Below are positions 8,834 through 14,789 of a stretch of DNA of 21,180 bases, in pieces (position 1 is the stretch's first letter; each line of letters starts with the position of its first letter). The notes under the pieces are model-generated. The model searched no databases, was not told where the DNA came from, and saw only the letters and a list, made by a program, of their open reading frames with translations. Source of the DNA: a virus; IMG/VR virus record IMGVR_UViG_3300017729_000054, positions 1-21,180 of that record; one strand, given 5' to 3'. A program made the position numbers and the translations under genes.

Positions 8834-8841
8834 TAAATATC
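8834..8841 (-). promoter_or_regulatory. Candidate -7 box of the baseplate operon promoter
   Basis: On the minus strand GATATTTA lies 17 nt before the ATG at 8816 and just downstream of the terminator that ends the preceding unit. A new promoter is needed here if that terminator works. The 20-nt-upstream position falls inside the terminator hairpin and does not match CAGATT, so if this is a promoter it belongs to a different class from those at 14754, 20471 and 20974, possibly one read by the phage sigma factor. Confidence 0.4.
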
Positions 8842-8850
8842 AGATTCCGT

Positions 8851-8886
8851 AAAAAATAAAAGGCCCGGAGAATTAACTCCGAGCCT
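8851..8886 (-). terminator. Rho-independent terminator after the 8912-9136 gene
   Basis: Read on the minus strand, AGGCTCGGAG and CTCCGGGCCT form a 10-bp stem with one G-U pair around a TTAATT loop, followed by TTTTATTTTTT. On the plus strand the wobble becomes a C-A mismatch and there is no T tract, so the minus direction is favoured. It closes the transcription unit that starts before 9611 and separates it from the baseplate operon. Confidence 0.88.
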
Positions 8887-8911
8887 AATAATTATTTGTA
8901 TCCTATTCTTA

Positions 8912-9136
8912 TTATTTTTTAATAAAGAATGAGGCCACAACTAGTAATACTACTAATCCTGTGAATCCACCTTGGCCAAATCCGTTTACTAATGTAGTAA
9001 GATTTGCAATCACATCCATTCCAAATACTGAACCACCAGTTAATACGAACCATAAGATCGTTACTGGAAGAACTGCCATAAGTACTGTAAGTAATCCGCC
9101 AAAGAATCCTGTAATATATTTAATTACGTTATCCAT
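8912..9136 (-). CDS. Small membrane protein with two transmembrane segments
   Basis: 74 residues. Two hydrophobic segments lie at about 8-33 (TGFFGGLLTVLMAVLPVTILWFVLTG) and about 54-71 (QGGFTGLVVLLVVASFFI), joined by a Gly/Asn-rich loop. The protein ends in KK, so a hairpin with both ends in the cytoplasm is likely. A good ribosome site (CGGAGAAAACAAA then ATG) and the terminator right after the gene suggest strong expression. Size and topology fit a small holin, but there is no lysis gene beside it. It could also be a membrane or virion-associated protein working with the outer-membrane protein encoded just upstream. Function not recognised. Confidence 0.75.
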   Translation of the reverse strand: MDNVIKYITGFFGGLLTVLMAVLPVTILWFVLTGGSVFGMDVIANLTTLVNGFGQGGFTGLVVLLVVASFFIKK

Positions 9137-9182
9137 TTTGTTTTCTCCGTTTTTTAATTGTTAATAATTGTCGAGAGCATTT

Positions 9183-9195
9183 GTCCAATATGGAC
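9183..9195. repeat. Perfect inverted repeat GTCCA-ATA-TGGAC
   Basis: A 5-bp stem with a 3-nt loop between the two genes of the 9611-8912 unit, without a following T tract. It could be an RNA processing site, a 3'-end stabiliser or a protein site. It is not convincing as a terminator. Confidence 0.4.
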
Positions 9196-9200
9196 GTTAA

Positions 9201-9611
9201 TTAAAATTTAAGACCAAACCCTAACATAAGGTTTGTAGTCTTTTCTCCTGTGTTGTAAACCACTTTAGGATCTACGTATACACCTTTGTGTATAGTGAAT
9301 AATTTACCTAAACCAATCTTTAAAGATTCAGTGTCTAGGCCTGAAGTTGCAGCATATACAAAATATCCTTTGTGAAAATATCTTGCATGGAAATCTAATT
9401 CCATATCAACCGTTGAGTCTGCTTGAGCTATGGAAACTCCAACCATTAAGTTGTCTGTTACCCCATATCCTACAGTTGGCGAAACTGCCCAATCTGTCCA
9501 AGCTACGTTTGCCACGTCTCCAGTACCAATGTACCAATCGCCTTTTGTCTGTGCCTGTGTTCCTATAATAGATGCACATGCCAATACTACTGTTAAAATA
9601 ATTGTTCTCAT
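9201..9611 (-). CDS. Small secreted outer-membrane beta-barrel protein
   Basis: 136 residues. Residues 1-20 are a signal peptide: a short basic start (MR), a hydrophobic core (TIILTVVLACASIIG), then probable cleavage at TQA before QTKGDW. The mature part, about 116 residues, alternates polar and hydrophobic residues in strands (DWYIGTG, WAVSPTVGYGV, LMVGVSIAQ, MELDFHARYF, YFVYAATSGL, SLKIGLGKLF, GVYVDPKVVY) and ends LMLGFGLKF. A terminal Phe is the usual barrel-insertion signal. The ribosome site is GAGGAG, 7 nt before the ATG. A phage would use such a protein to alter the host surface, for example to block other phages, but this is inference. It precedes the 74-residue membrane protein in the same unit. 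Confidence 0.82.
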   Translation of the reverse strand: MRTIILTVVLACASIIGTQAQTKGDWYIGTGDVANVAWTDWAVSPTVGYGVTDNLMVGVSIAQADSTVDMELDFHARYFHKGYFVYAATSGLDTESLKIGLGKLFTIHKGVYVDPKVVYNTGEKTTNLMLGFGLKF

Positions 9612-9657
9612 AATTTTCTCCTCTGTTCTTGCTTATTTAGAATGCTCTCTGTTTAAG

Positions 9658-9719
9658 CCTTTATTGAATAACCACGCGCTATTCATATAACCTTTATTTA
9701 ATAACCTTTTGTTATAACC
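9658..9719 (-). repeat. GGTTAT repeat array in the leader of the outer-membrane protein gene
   Basis: On the minus strand GGTTAT occurs four times within 62 nt (distances 13, 14 and 19 nt). Two copies sit in nearly identical 16-mers, GGTTATTAAATAAAGG and GGTTATTCAATAAAGG. The array lies between the candidate promoter at 9725 and the ATG at 9611, inside the predicted leader. Related GGTTATAA sequences occur in the leaders of hsp20 and the 15014 gene. A repeated binding site for a regulator or RNA-binding protein is plausible. Confidence 0.6.
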
Positions 9720-9724
9720 ATTTA

Positions 9725-9732
9725 TAAATATA
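9725..9732 (-). promoter_or_regulatory. Candidate -7 box for the 9611-8912 unit
   Basis: TATATTTA on the minus strand, identical to the box of the three CAGATT promoters. At the equivalent 20-nt distance upstream the sequence is AAGAAGGT, a partial match only (5 of 8). It lies just after the stop of the sigma factor gene. It would give a leader of about 110 nt containing the GGTTAT array. Confidence 0.45.
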
Positions 9733-9737
9733 CTTTT

Positions 9738-10517
9738 TTAATTAAAAAATTTACCTTCTTGAAATTTTTTGAATTTATCACTAAAATCTTCCTTTATGAC
9801 ATTAACGACCTTTGTAATGTGTTGTGTTTTGGTGTCAGTCATTTCTCTAATTAAAATATATAGTGCTTTTTTATTGAATATTTCTATGTTTTTTCTTTCT
9901 TCGAATAGTCTTAAAACTGCATAGGCTATTCTTTTATCTCTGCTGGATCTAAATCTTTCTTCAACAATTCTTTGATAATATTGTGGAAACTTTTCCATAA
10001 ATACATCTAAGTCGTCTCTATAATCTTGTGTACTGCTTTCTCTACCTAGATCTCTTTCCCTGTCTATTGCAATTATAGGTTTTTTTGCCTTTAAATCTCT
10101 ATAGTTTCTATTATTATTTTGTATTAAATAATTTTTTGCAACAATACTAAAATATGAAAAAGCCTTTCCTTTTCCCTCAACAAATTTTGGCAGTTTTTCA
10201 AGCATAAATGCTATTACTTCATGTTGTATTTCTCTAGGTCCGCCGTCAAAGTAATAAAATTTAAACGTATGTATAATATTTTCTGCTAGCTTCATGAGCG
10301 GTTTATGTATGAACTCATTATACACCTTGTTTTTTAACGCTTGAGAAGTGTCTTTATTATACGCAATAATTGCTCTTTCAGTTTCAAGAGTAAAATATAA
10401 TTTATTTTTTCTAGGTCGACCTCTCTTTGTCTTTAAAGCCTCTATTGCTGCTAATCTTCTTTCTTCCTCTAGGTCAGAATAGAATTGTTCTACTGGAGAT
10501 AGTTTTTTATTTTCCAA
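9738..10517 (-). CDS. RNA polymerase sigma factor, gp55-like late sigma
   Basis: 259 residues. Sigma region 2-like helices lie at about 60-140: ALKNKVYNEFIHKPLMKLAENIIHTF, then a core-binding-like segment REIQHEVIAFMLEKLPKFVEGKGKAFSYFSIVAKNYLIQNNNRNYRD. This is the pattern of T4 gp55-type late sigma factors. An AT-hook-like RGRPRK is at 32-37. The C-terminal half is charged and helical with no obvious region 4. The start is TTG, chosen because GGAGG lies 6 nt upstream and no better in-frame ATG exists. The gene overlaps its upstream neighbour by 11 nt. It would direct host RNA polymerase to phage promoters. The sigma call is firm in kind; gp55 orthology is likely but not proven. Confidence 0.78.
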   Translation of the reverse strand: MENKKLSPVEQFYSDLEEERRLAAIEALKTKRGRPRKNKLYFTLETERAIIAYNKDTSQALKNKVYNEFIHKPLMKLAENIIHTFKFYYFDGGPREIQHEVIAFMLEKLPKFVEGKGKAFSYFSIVAKNYLIQNNNRNYRDLKAKKPIIAIDRERDLGRESSTQDYRDDLDVFMEKFPQYYQRIVEERFRSSRDKRIAYAVLRLFEERKNIEIFNKKALYILIREMTDTKTQHITKVVNVIKEDFSDKFKKFQEGKFFN

Positions 10518-10767
10518 TTAAATCCTCCAATTTTTTAATTTCAGAACTTATTTGATGGTAAATTGAACCCACTTCGTCATCTTTTTCAAACATACCTTTA
10601 TTGTCTAACTCTCTTATATTGGATAAAATTAATGAAAGAGAATTATAGTATGAAACTATCCAGTCAAACGTTTCTTCATTTGCGTCTTCTAATTTTTCAT
10701 TTTTCCTAAATAAATTAATGTTTGTATAAATTGAAACAACTAGTAAAACTGATACTAGCCAAATCAT
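10507..10767 (-). CDS. Small single-pass membrane protein with a helical tail
   Basis: 86 residues. Residues 2-18 (IWLVSVLLVVSIYTNIN) form one membrane segment or signal anchor. They are followed by a charged helical region (FRKNEKLEDANEETFDWIVSYYNSLSLILSNIRELDNKG) and a second helix (YHQISSEIKKLEDLI). The start overlaps the HD gene by 4 nt (ATGA) with GGAG 7 nt upstream. The end overlaps the sigma gene. The tight coupling places it in the same regulatory operon. Function unknown. Confidence 0.7.
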   Translation of the reverse strand: MIWLVSVLLVVSIYTNINLFRKNEKLEDANEETFDWIVSYYNSLSLILSNIRELDNKGMFEKDDEVGSIYHQISSEIKKLEDLIGK

Positions 10768-11525
10768 TTATTATCTCCAAATAAGTCTTTAAATAAGTCT
10801 GCAGCGTTATCGTTTGCAGTAGACACCTTAGGTTTTTTACCGTATGGTTTAGGGTTTTTACTAATAGATTCGACAATCTTATTACCAAATTTCCAATTTT
10901 CATATTCTATTCTAGAAGCCATATGATCTGCATGGTGGAGTACTATTGGTAAATTATTCCATAAAGCTTTTTCTTTACCATAAGGTTTAAGGTACGCATC
11001 ATTTGCTGAGTCATATACTCCATCGTGTGTTAGTATAGCTATCATTTCATTTTGCGAAAACTTTATTCCAAAATTTGAAAGCAACCATATGCTCCTATGT
11101 GGAACAGTCATGTGCTGAATGTTAGGGTTAGGATCATAAATCTTACCTTGATTTTTTCTATGCCATTCACTAGGGTTAGGTACGTAATATTCGTTGTCAA
11201 TGTCTCCGGCCTTACCCAAGTCATGGTTAAGGGCTGCAAACATTAATTCTTCGTGAGAATAATTAGATACATGGGATCCCATATCTTTCCACATGTTGTA
11301 TACCTTATCTGCACACGACATTACTCTCAGTACATGGTCAACATATCCACCAGCAAAACAGTTATGAAAATGTTCTATTCCAGACGCTGGAGCCAACATC
11401 ATAGTTTCTCCTAATTTATTATAAAGCTCTAGTAATTTATTTTTTCTATCGCCTTCAAAATTATCTTCTATTGCCTGAATCAATTTATTCCAGTTCTCTA
11501 GTATTTGGTCTTCTGTTAAATTCAT
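10764..11525 (-). CDS. HD-domain phosphohydrolase
   Basis: 253 residues. The metal-binding HD superfamily pattern is complete: GGYVDHVLRVM gives H64, AALNHDLGK gives H101-D102, then H143 (TVPHRSI), LTHDGVYD (H167) and HHADHMASRIEYE (D200). HD proteins hydrolyse phosphate esters of nucleotides or nucleic acids with divalent metals in the cytoplasm. The opening APASGIEHFHNCFAGGYVDHVLRV resembles the region seen in HD proteins linked to RNA or nucleotide turnover. The C-terminal 35 residues are a flexible basic/acidic tail (ADLFKDLFGDNK). The start has AGGGA about 7 nt upstream. It sits in the operon leading to the sigma factor, so nucleotide metabolism or RNA decay during infection is plausible. 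The substrate cannot be read from sequence. Confidence 0.8.
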   Translation of the reverse strand: MNLTEDQILENWNKLIQAIEDNFEGDRKNKLLELYNKLGETMMLAPASGIEHFHNCFAGGYVDHVLRVMSCADKVYNMWKDMGSHVSNYSHEELMFAALNHDLGKAGDIDNEYYVPNPSEWHRKNQGKIYDPNPNIQHMTVPHRSIWLLSNFGIKFSQNEMIAILTHDGVYDSANDAYLKPYGKEKALWNNLPIVLHHADHMASRIEYENWKFGNKIVESISKNPKPYGKKPKVSTANDNAADLFKDLFGDNK

Positions 11526-11526
11526 A

Positions 11527-11688
11527 TTATTTCCCTATTTTTTTTCCTATTATTAAAGGAGATCCATCTTCGTGTTTACATATATGAAAGCAATTAGACT
11601 TTTCCCTAATAATTAGACTTTCACCCTTGTATGATGGATAATTCTTATAAACGTAATCTGTTATTTTTGCTATTGTTTCTTCTGTCAT
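11527..11688 (-). CDS. Small protein of 53 residues, unknown function
   Basis: A short gene, MTEETIAKITDYVYKNYPSY then KGESLIIREKSNCFHICKHE and a basic end ...IGKKIGK. It has a good ribosome site (CGGAGAATAACG then ATG) made from the end of the upstream gene and is 2 nt from the upstream stop. Its own stop is 1 nt before the HD gene start. It fills what would otherwise be a 165-nt gap in a tightly packed operon. It looks like a compact alpha/beta protein. No family recognised. Confidence 0.75.
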   Translation of the reverse strand: MTEETIAKITDYVYKNYPSYKGESLIIREKSNCFHICKHEDGSPLIIGKKIGK

Positions 11689-11690
11689 CG

Positions 11691-11933
11691 TTATTCTCCG
11701 TATAAACTAAATTGACGTGGTGGTTCTGGCGTTTTTTCTACTTGGTTGATAGAATATACTTTTCCATCAAACGCCGCTAAATGATAATCTCTGCATCCAG
11801 TATCTCTAAACACATATTCCAATCCGTCTGTTAGTGAATCTAGTATCTTGTCTGTTCTACCTACAGGTTTCCATCTGTCTCCTGGGGCTACTCTTTCTAG
11901 AACTAGTGTTTTAATATCTTCAGTTTGTTTCAT
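11691..11933 (-). CDS. Small protein of unknown function
   Basis: 80 residues from the ATG at 11933 (MKQTEDIKTLVLERVAPGDR). A TTG three codons earlier is possible but has no better ribosome site and lies inside the previous gene. The upstream stop and this start form TAATATG, which suggests coupling. The protein contains VGRTDKILDSLTDGLEYVFRDTGCRDYHLAAFDGKVYSIN, a pattern of a small mixed alpha/beta domain. No membrane segment or catalytic motif is seen. It belongs to the operon that leads to the HD hydrolase and sigma factor. Not recognised. Confidence 0.7.
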   Translation of the reverse strand: MKQTEDIKTLVLERVAPGDRWKPVGRTDKILDSLTDGLEYVFRDTGCRDYHLAAFDGKVYSINQVEKTPEPPRQFSLYGE

Positions 11934-11934
11934 A

Positions 11935-12168
11935 TTAGTCAAATAATAATTTCATTTGTTTTTTGTCTCTATCTAAATTTTTGTCTTCGATATCACCAAA
12001 AGTTTCTCTGACAGATTTTTCATGGTATCCTATAGCATGTGCCATTCTAACACATACAACTTTGAATTCATTGCAAGTCATGTCATTTGGAAGCTTTAAT
12101 TCAATAGATTTTGCTTCTTTTGTTTCGTTACCTCTTTTATATATTAAAAAGTCGTAGTCTTTATCCAT
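11935..12168 (-). CDS. Small charged protein of unknown function
   Basis: 77 residues, MDKDYDFLIYKRGNETKEAK at the start, highly charged. The centre, SIELKLPNDMTCNEFKVVCVRMAHAIGYHEKSVRETFGD, suggests a strand followed by helices. A weak AAGAGA lies about 8 nt upstream of the ATG. Its first 25 nt overlap the end of a possible small membrane protein gene at 12144-12296. It has no signal peptide or known motif. Confidence 0.68.
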   Translation of the reverse strand: MDKDYDFLIYKRGNETKEAKSIELKLPNDMTCNEFKVVCVRMAHAIGYHEKSVRETFGDIEDKNLDRDKKQMKLLFD

Positions 12169-12296
12169 ATTAAAAATCTCTTAACCGTTATTATTGGTAA
12201 ATATATAATCCATATAAAAAAGAGAATTGATAAAACAATTGATACGATAAATAATAATATTAATAGTACAATTATTTCTTCTAGTATCTCTTTCAT
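12144..12296 (-). CDS. Possible small membrane protein of 50 residues
   Basis: An open frame MKEILEEIIVLLILLFIVSI, then VLSILFFIWIIYLPIITVKR and FLIWIKTTTF. Residues about 8-37 are a long continuous hydrophobic stretch, with acidic residues before and basic residues after it, as expected for a real membrane protein. It overlaps the next gene by 25 nt in another frame, as several pairs in this genome do. There is no Shine-Dalgarno; the upstream sequence is an AT palindrome. AT-rich DNA can give hydrophobic frames by chance, so this is tentative. Confidence 0.5.
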   Translation of the reverse strand: MKEILEEIIVLLILLFIVSIVLSILFFIWIIYLPIITVKRFLIWIKTTTF

Positions 12297-12347
12297 TATA
12301 TTATAATATAATAAAAATTATTCATATAGAAAAATTATTTGTGAAGT

Positions 12348-12890
12348 TTATTTATTTTTATAGGTTTTTAAGTATTTTTCTCTGTCAAAATTTCTTGGGA
12401 ATTTTGCTGAGGCTACCTTTGAGTGGAGTTTTATTTCGCTAAGTATTGGTTTTTTATCTTTTTTCCAACGGGTTTTTTCTAGTTGTTTTTTAAGGCTATG
12501 CAATTTAAGGGCTGCTGTTGCCATAAGTTCTTCTTTTTCTCTTTTAGTCATTCTTTCAGATTTTTTTCGCTCTCCTTTTTCACTAGGTTTAATACTACCC
12601 TTTAGCTCAGGTACTTCTACGCCTTTATGGAAAACATTGCCATCCTTGTCAACAAATTCTTTCATTAGCGTCCAACCTCTAGGTTTATCTGATTTTGGAG
12701 CACCAAATTCTACTGGTCCAACTAATTCCTGTACACACTGATTACATGTTATTGCAGTAGCTTCGTCTCCACATTTTGACATTTGGCCACATCGTTTACA
12801 TTCCATCCATCTATATGTTGCGCCTTCTCGTTCGTTCCAAGCTGTTCCTTTTCTAAATTCAGTGTAGTATTCTATTATTTCTTTTTTCAT
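12348..12890 (-). CDS. Zinc-ribbon protein with a basic helical C-terminus
   Basis: 180 residues. A zinc ribbon is visible near the N-terminus: CKRC (C31, C34) and CNQC (C49, C52), with an extra C40. After a Gly/Pro-rich linker (60-105), residues about 110-175 are strongly basic and helical (SERMTKREKEELMATAALKLHSLKKQLEKTRWKKDKK). Such a combination fits nucleic-acid binding in the cytoplasm. The start overlaps the stop of the upstream membrane protein by 4 nt (ATGA), with AAGGGA 6 nt before it. Specific function is unknown. Confidence 0.75.
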   Translation of the reverse strand: MKKEIIEYYTEFRKGTAWNEREGATYRWMECKRCGQMSKCGDEATAITCNQCVQELVGPVEFGAPKSDKPRGWTLMKEFVDKDGNVFHKGVEVPELKGSIKPSEKGERKKSERMTKREKEELMATAALKLHSLKKQLEKTRWKKDKKPILSEIKLHSKVASAKFPRNFDREKYLKTYKNK

Positions 12891-13996
12891 AACAATCCCT
12901 TATTTCTTAGTTGACCTATTTGAACTCTGCTAAGCTTTCCTTTTTTAACCAAGCTTTGGTAATATGCTTTGTCCTTTTCTTTATATATCTCTAAATTTTC
13001 AATTTTTTTATCTTTTATTGATTTTTTAATAGCCGTCGTGGGTGTTGCCAATATTTCCTCATTTGTTTTAATCATTTCTTCTAGGTCATCGACAACTAGA
13101 TCTTGCTTTTTTATCTTTGGTTCGTACCAAGATTTTGGCATTGGGTAAGGTTTATTAAATTCCATGCCGTCTGGTACAGACATTACAATATCTTTAGGTT
13201 TTAGCTGTGCAAAAGCCATATTTGCAGCGACTACTAGAGCAATGGCTAATGGATCAAATACAAATATAATCATTAATAAAAACCAATTGACAACCGTATT
13301 CATATCTTTACCAGTTGTCTCTGCAAGATATTTTAATGGTCCTAATTCACGTTCCTGTTCGTTATCTACTTGCTTGTCTAATATAGCCATATCGGTCTTT
13401 GTTATAGAATCTTCAATTGCGGCCAGTTTTTCATTTATAATATTTCGGTCATCTAAGGTTCTAGCCAATTCATTTTGTAAAGCTCTTCTACTTGAGGATG
13501 AGGTTGTAGTTATTAATTGGCCCGATTCTCGGTCTATGTATTGCACTTGAGCTGGATTTGATAAAGATATTCTTAAATCAGAAATAGATTTAGTCAGGCC
13601 TTCTTTTTCATATTTAATATCTTGTTTAGACTCTTCAAACCTAACTTGTTTTTGTTTCAATATTGATAATGACTTATCAAGTAGTTCTGACTTTGTTGCT
13701 GTTGATTGATAGGCTCCAGATAAAAATCCATATATACCTCCACTAGTTATAATCATCAATACAAAGCATGCAATGGCTAAATAGGCTCTTAGTATTTTAT
13801 TTATAGTATCCCAATATTGATATAATAGCGATGCTACAACAAGCTTTGCAAACTCAAGACTACCTGCCATGATGATTACTTGGAGACTGGCGCCTGCAAA
13901 TAACTTACTTAAACCGAATACTGAATAAAACGCTGCTGAACCAGACACTGCTAATGCAGATAAGGCAATTAGTAAAGGTAAAATTTTAGCTTTCAT
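12887..13996 (-). CDS. Four-helix membrane protein with a large coiled-coil loop
   Basis: 369 residues. Membrane segments lie at about 5-28, 36-60 (LQVIIMAGSLEFAKLVVASLLYQYW), 68-94 (ILRAYLAIACFVLMIITSGGIYGFLSG) and 234-263 (VVNWFLLMIIFVFDPLAIALVVAAN). Between segments 3 and 4 is a 135-residue charged coiled coil (about 102-217) interrupted by a Ser/Thr-rich turn (TTTSSSS at 163-169). With the N-terminus inside, the coil would be periplasmic and the Lys-rich tail (265-369) cytoplasmic. The ribosome site is absent or very weak (A/T-rich only). The layout resembles DUF4407-type membrane proteins in outline. It might sense or alter the envelope, for instance in superinfection exclusion or lysis timing, but no function can be stated. 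Confidence 0.78.
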   Translation of the reverse strand: MKAKILPLLIALSALAVSGSAAFYSVFGLSKLFAGASLQVIIMAGSLEFAKLVVASLLYQYWDTINKILRAYLAIACFVLMIITSGGIYGFLSGAYQSTATKSELLDKSLSILKQKQVRFEESKQDIKYEKEGLTKSISDLRISLSNPAQVQYIDRESGQLITTTSSSSRRALQNELARTLDDRNIINEKLAAIEDSITKTDMAILDKQVDNEQERELGPLKYLAETTGKDMNTVVNWFLLMIIFVFDPLAIALVVAANMAFAQLKPKDIVMSVPDGMEFNKPYPMPKSWYEPKIKKQDLVVDDLEEMIKTNEEILATPTTAIKKSIKDKKIENLEIYKEKDKAYYQSLVKKGKLSRVQIGQLRNKGLL

Positions 13997-14005
13997 AATA
14001 AATAA

Positions 14006-14638
14006 TTATATATTTTTTATTGAAAAGTGATATGTGTATAAGATAATATCTACTCCATCAACCATATCAACGCTGTCCTCAGACTTAGATATTAGTTTAT
14101 TTCCATTAGATTCAAATAGGTCTTTTATTTTATCTAATATATTTTTATCAGTTGAACACATAGATAAAGTTCCCCACTTTGAACTCACATTAACAGCCGT
14201 TGGAGATATATTTGCCGCATCAAAATAATCTCCGTAATTTAAAGACTTGTCAATAGAATCTCTGATACTTTCGCCTTTTGATAGATGTTTAACATACTTA
14301 TCAAGTAAATCTTTAGGGCACCTATCTATCCAATCATTAAAAAAATCAATGTCGTCGTGGAATAGGTCTTCTTTATCTTCTGTTGTCAGTAGATTCCATA
14401 AAACTTTAGTGACAATGTCTTCAGCTTCTTTTATTTCTTTATATAGGCTTCTATTTGCTATGTTGTTAAAATATTCTGTAAAATCGCTTTTAAATTTTTC
14501 TGTAGATATTGATTTAGCTTCTAGCTCGGTTAAGGACTCGACATAGGATGACATGTCCTCTTCGATGTTTTCCCAAAAGTTAGAATTGGGGTCAAGTACA
14601 TCATCAATTTTCCATAAATGTCGTTTACCTATTCCCAT
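14006..14638 (-). CDS. Phage protein of unknown function behind a structured leader
   Basis: 210 residues, acidic, no membrane segment. The start is the ATG at 14638 (MGIGKRHLWKIDDVLDPNSN), because AAAGGA lies 6 nt upstream; a longer TTG form would begin inside a G-rich leader element. Residues 20-130 look helical (NFWENIEEDMSSYVESLTELEAKS, then EYFNNIANRSLYKEIKEAEDIVTKVLWNLL). The last 65 residues appear beta-rich (SKWGTLSMCSTDKN to VDIILYTYHFSIKNI). No catalytic motif recognised. It is the first gene of the 14638-9738 operon and has its own CAGATT-type promoter, so it is probably expressed as a separate unit from hsp20. Confidence 0.75.
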   Translation of the reverse strand: MGIGKRHLWKIDDVLDPNSNFWENIEEDMSSYVESLTELEAKSISTEKFKSDFTEYFNNIANRSLYKEIKEAEDIVTKVLWNLLTTEDKEDLFHDDIDFFNDWIDRCPKDLLDKYVKHLSKGESIRDSIDKSLNYGDYFDAANISPTAVNVSSKWGTLSMCSTDKNILDKIKDLFESNGNKLISKSEDSVDMVDGVDIILYTYHFSIKNI

Positions 14639-14655
14639 ATGAATTCCTTTATACA

Positions 14656-14670
14656 CCACCAACCCAACCC
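14656..14670 (-). promoter_or_regulatory. G-rich element (possible two-tetrad G-quadruplex) before the ribosome site
   Basis: On the minus strand GGGTTGGGTTGGTGG gives four G runs with loops TT, TT and T. It ends about 18 nt before the ATG at 14638 and a few nt before the AAAGGA ribosome site. It is the most G-rich short stretch in this AT-rich leader. A folded element here could lower translation, and a phage nucleic-acid-binding protein might use it as an operator. Confidence 0.4.
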
Positions 14671-14696
14671 AGCTGAACTCTTTTAGCTATCTGTGA

Positions 14697-14732
14697 CGTC
14701 TCAGACGCAAACAACTTGAAGGAAGAATTCCT
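14697..14732 (-). repeat. Two short inverted repeats in the 14638 gene leader
   Basis: CGTCT-C-AGACG at 14697-14707 and AGGAA-GAA-TTCCT at 14720-14732 (plus-strand reading). The second contains AGGAATTC on the minus strand, the same 8-mer that forms the ribosome site region just before the ATG at 14638. Together with the G-rich element they make this leader more structured than others in the window. They may be protein sites or part of an RNA fold. Confidence 0.4.
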
Positions 14733-14753
14733 AACACCTTCGTTATATACATA

Positions 14754-14789
14754 TAAATATAGTTTTAAACATTATTATTCTACAATCTG
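14754..14789 (-). promoter_or_regulatory. CAGATT-type promoter of the 14638 operon
   Basis: On the minus strand CAGATTGT (14782-14789), exactly 20 nt, then TATATTTA (14754-14761). The same arrangement with the same spacing occurs at 20471-20506 and 20974-21009. It matches the Bacteroidota -33/-7 layout (TTTG, 19-21 nt, TAnnTTTG) with an added CAGA. The upstream element lies within the last codons of the 14775-15014 gene. It would give a leader of about 110 nt. Confidence 0.68.

Noticed and set aside
9734-9749. Palindrome TTTTTTAATTAAAAAA as a terminator after the sigma gene
   Set aside because: It has only A-T pairs and lies across the sigma gene's stop codon. The stem is too weak to call. 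The AT palindrome at 12296-12311 was rejected on the same ground.
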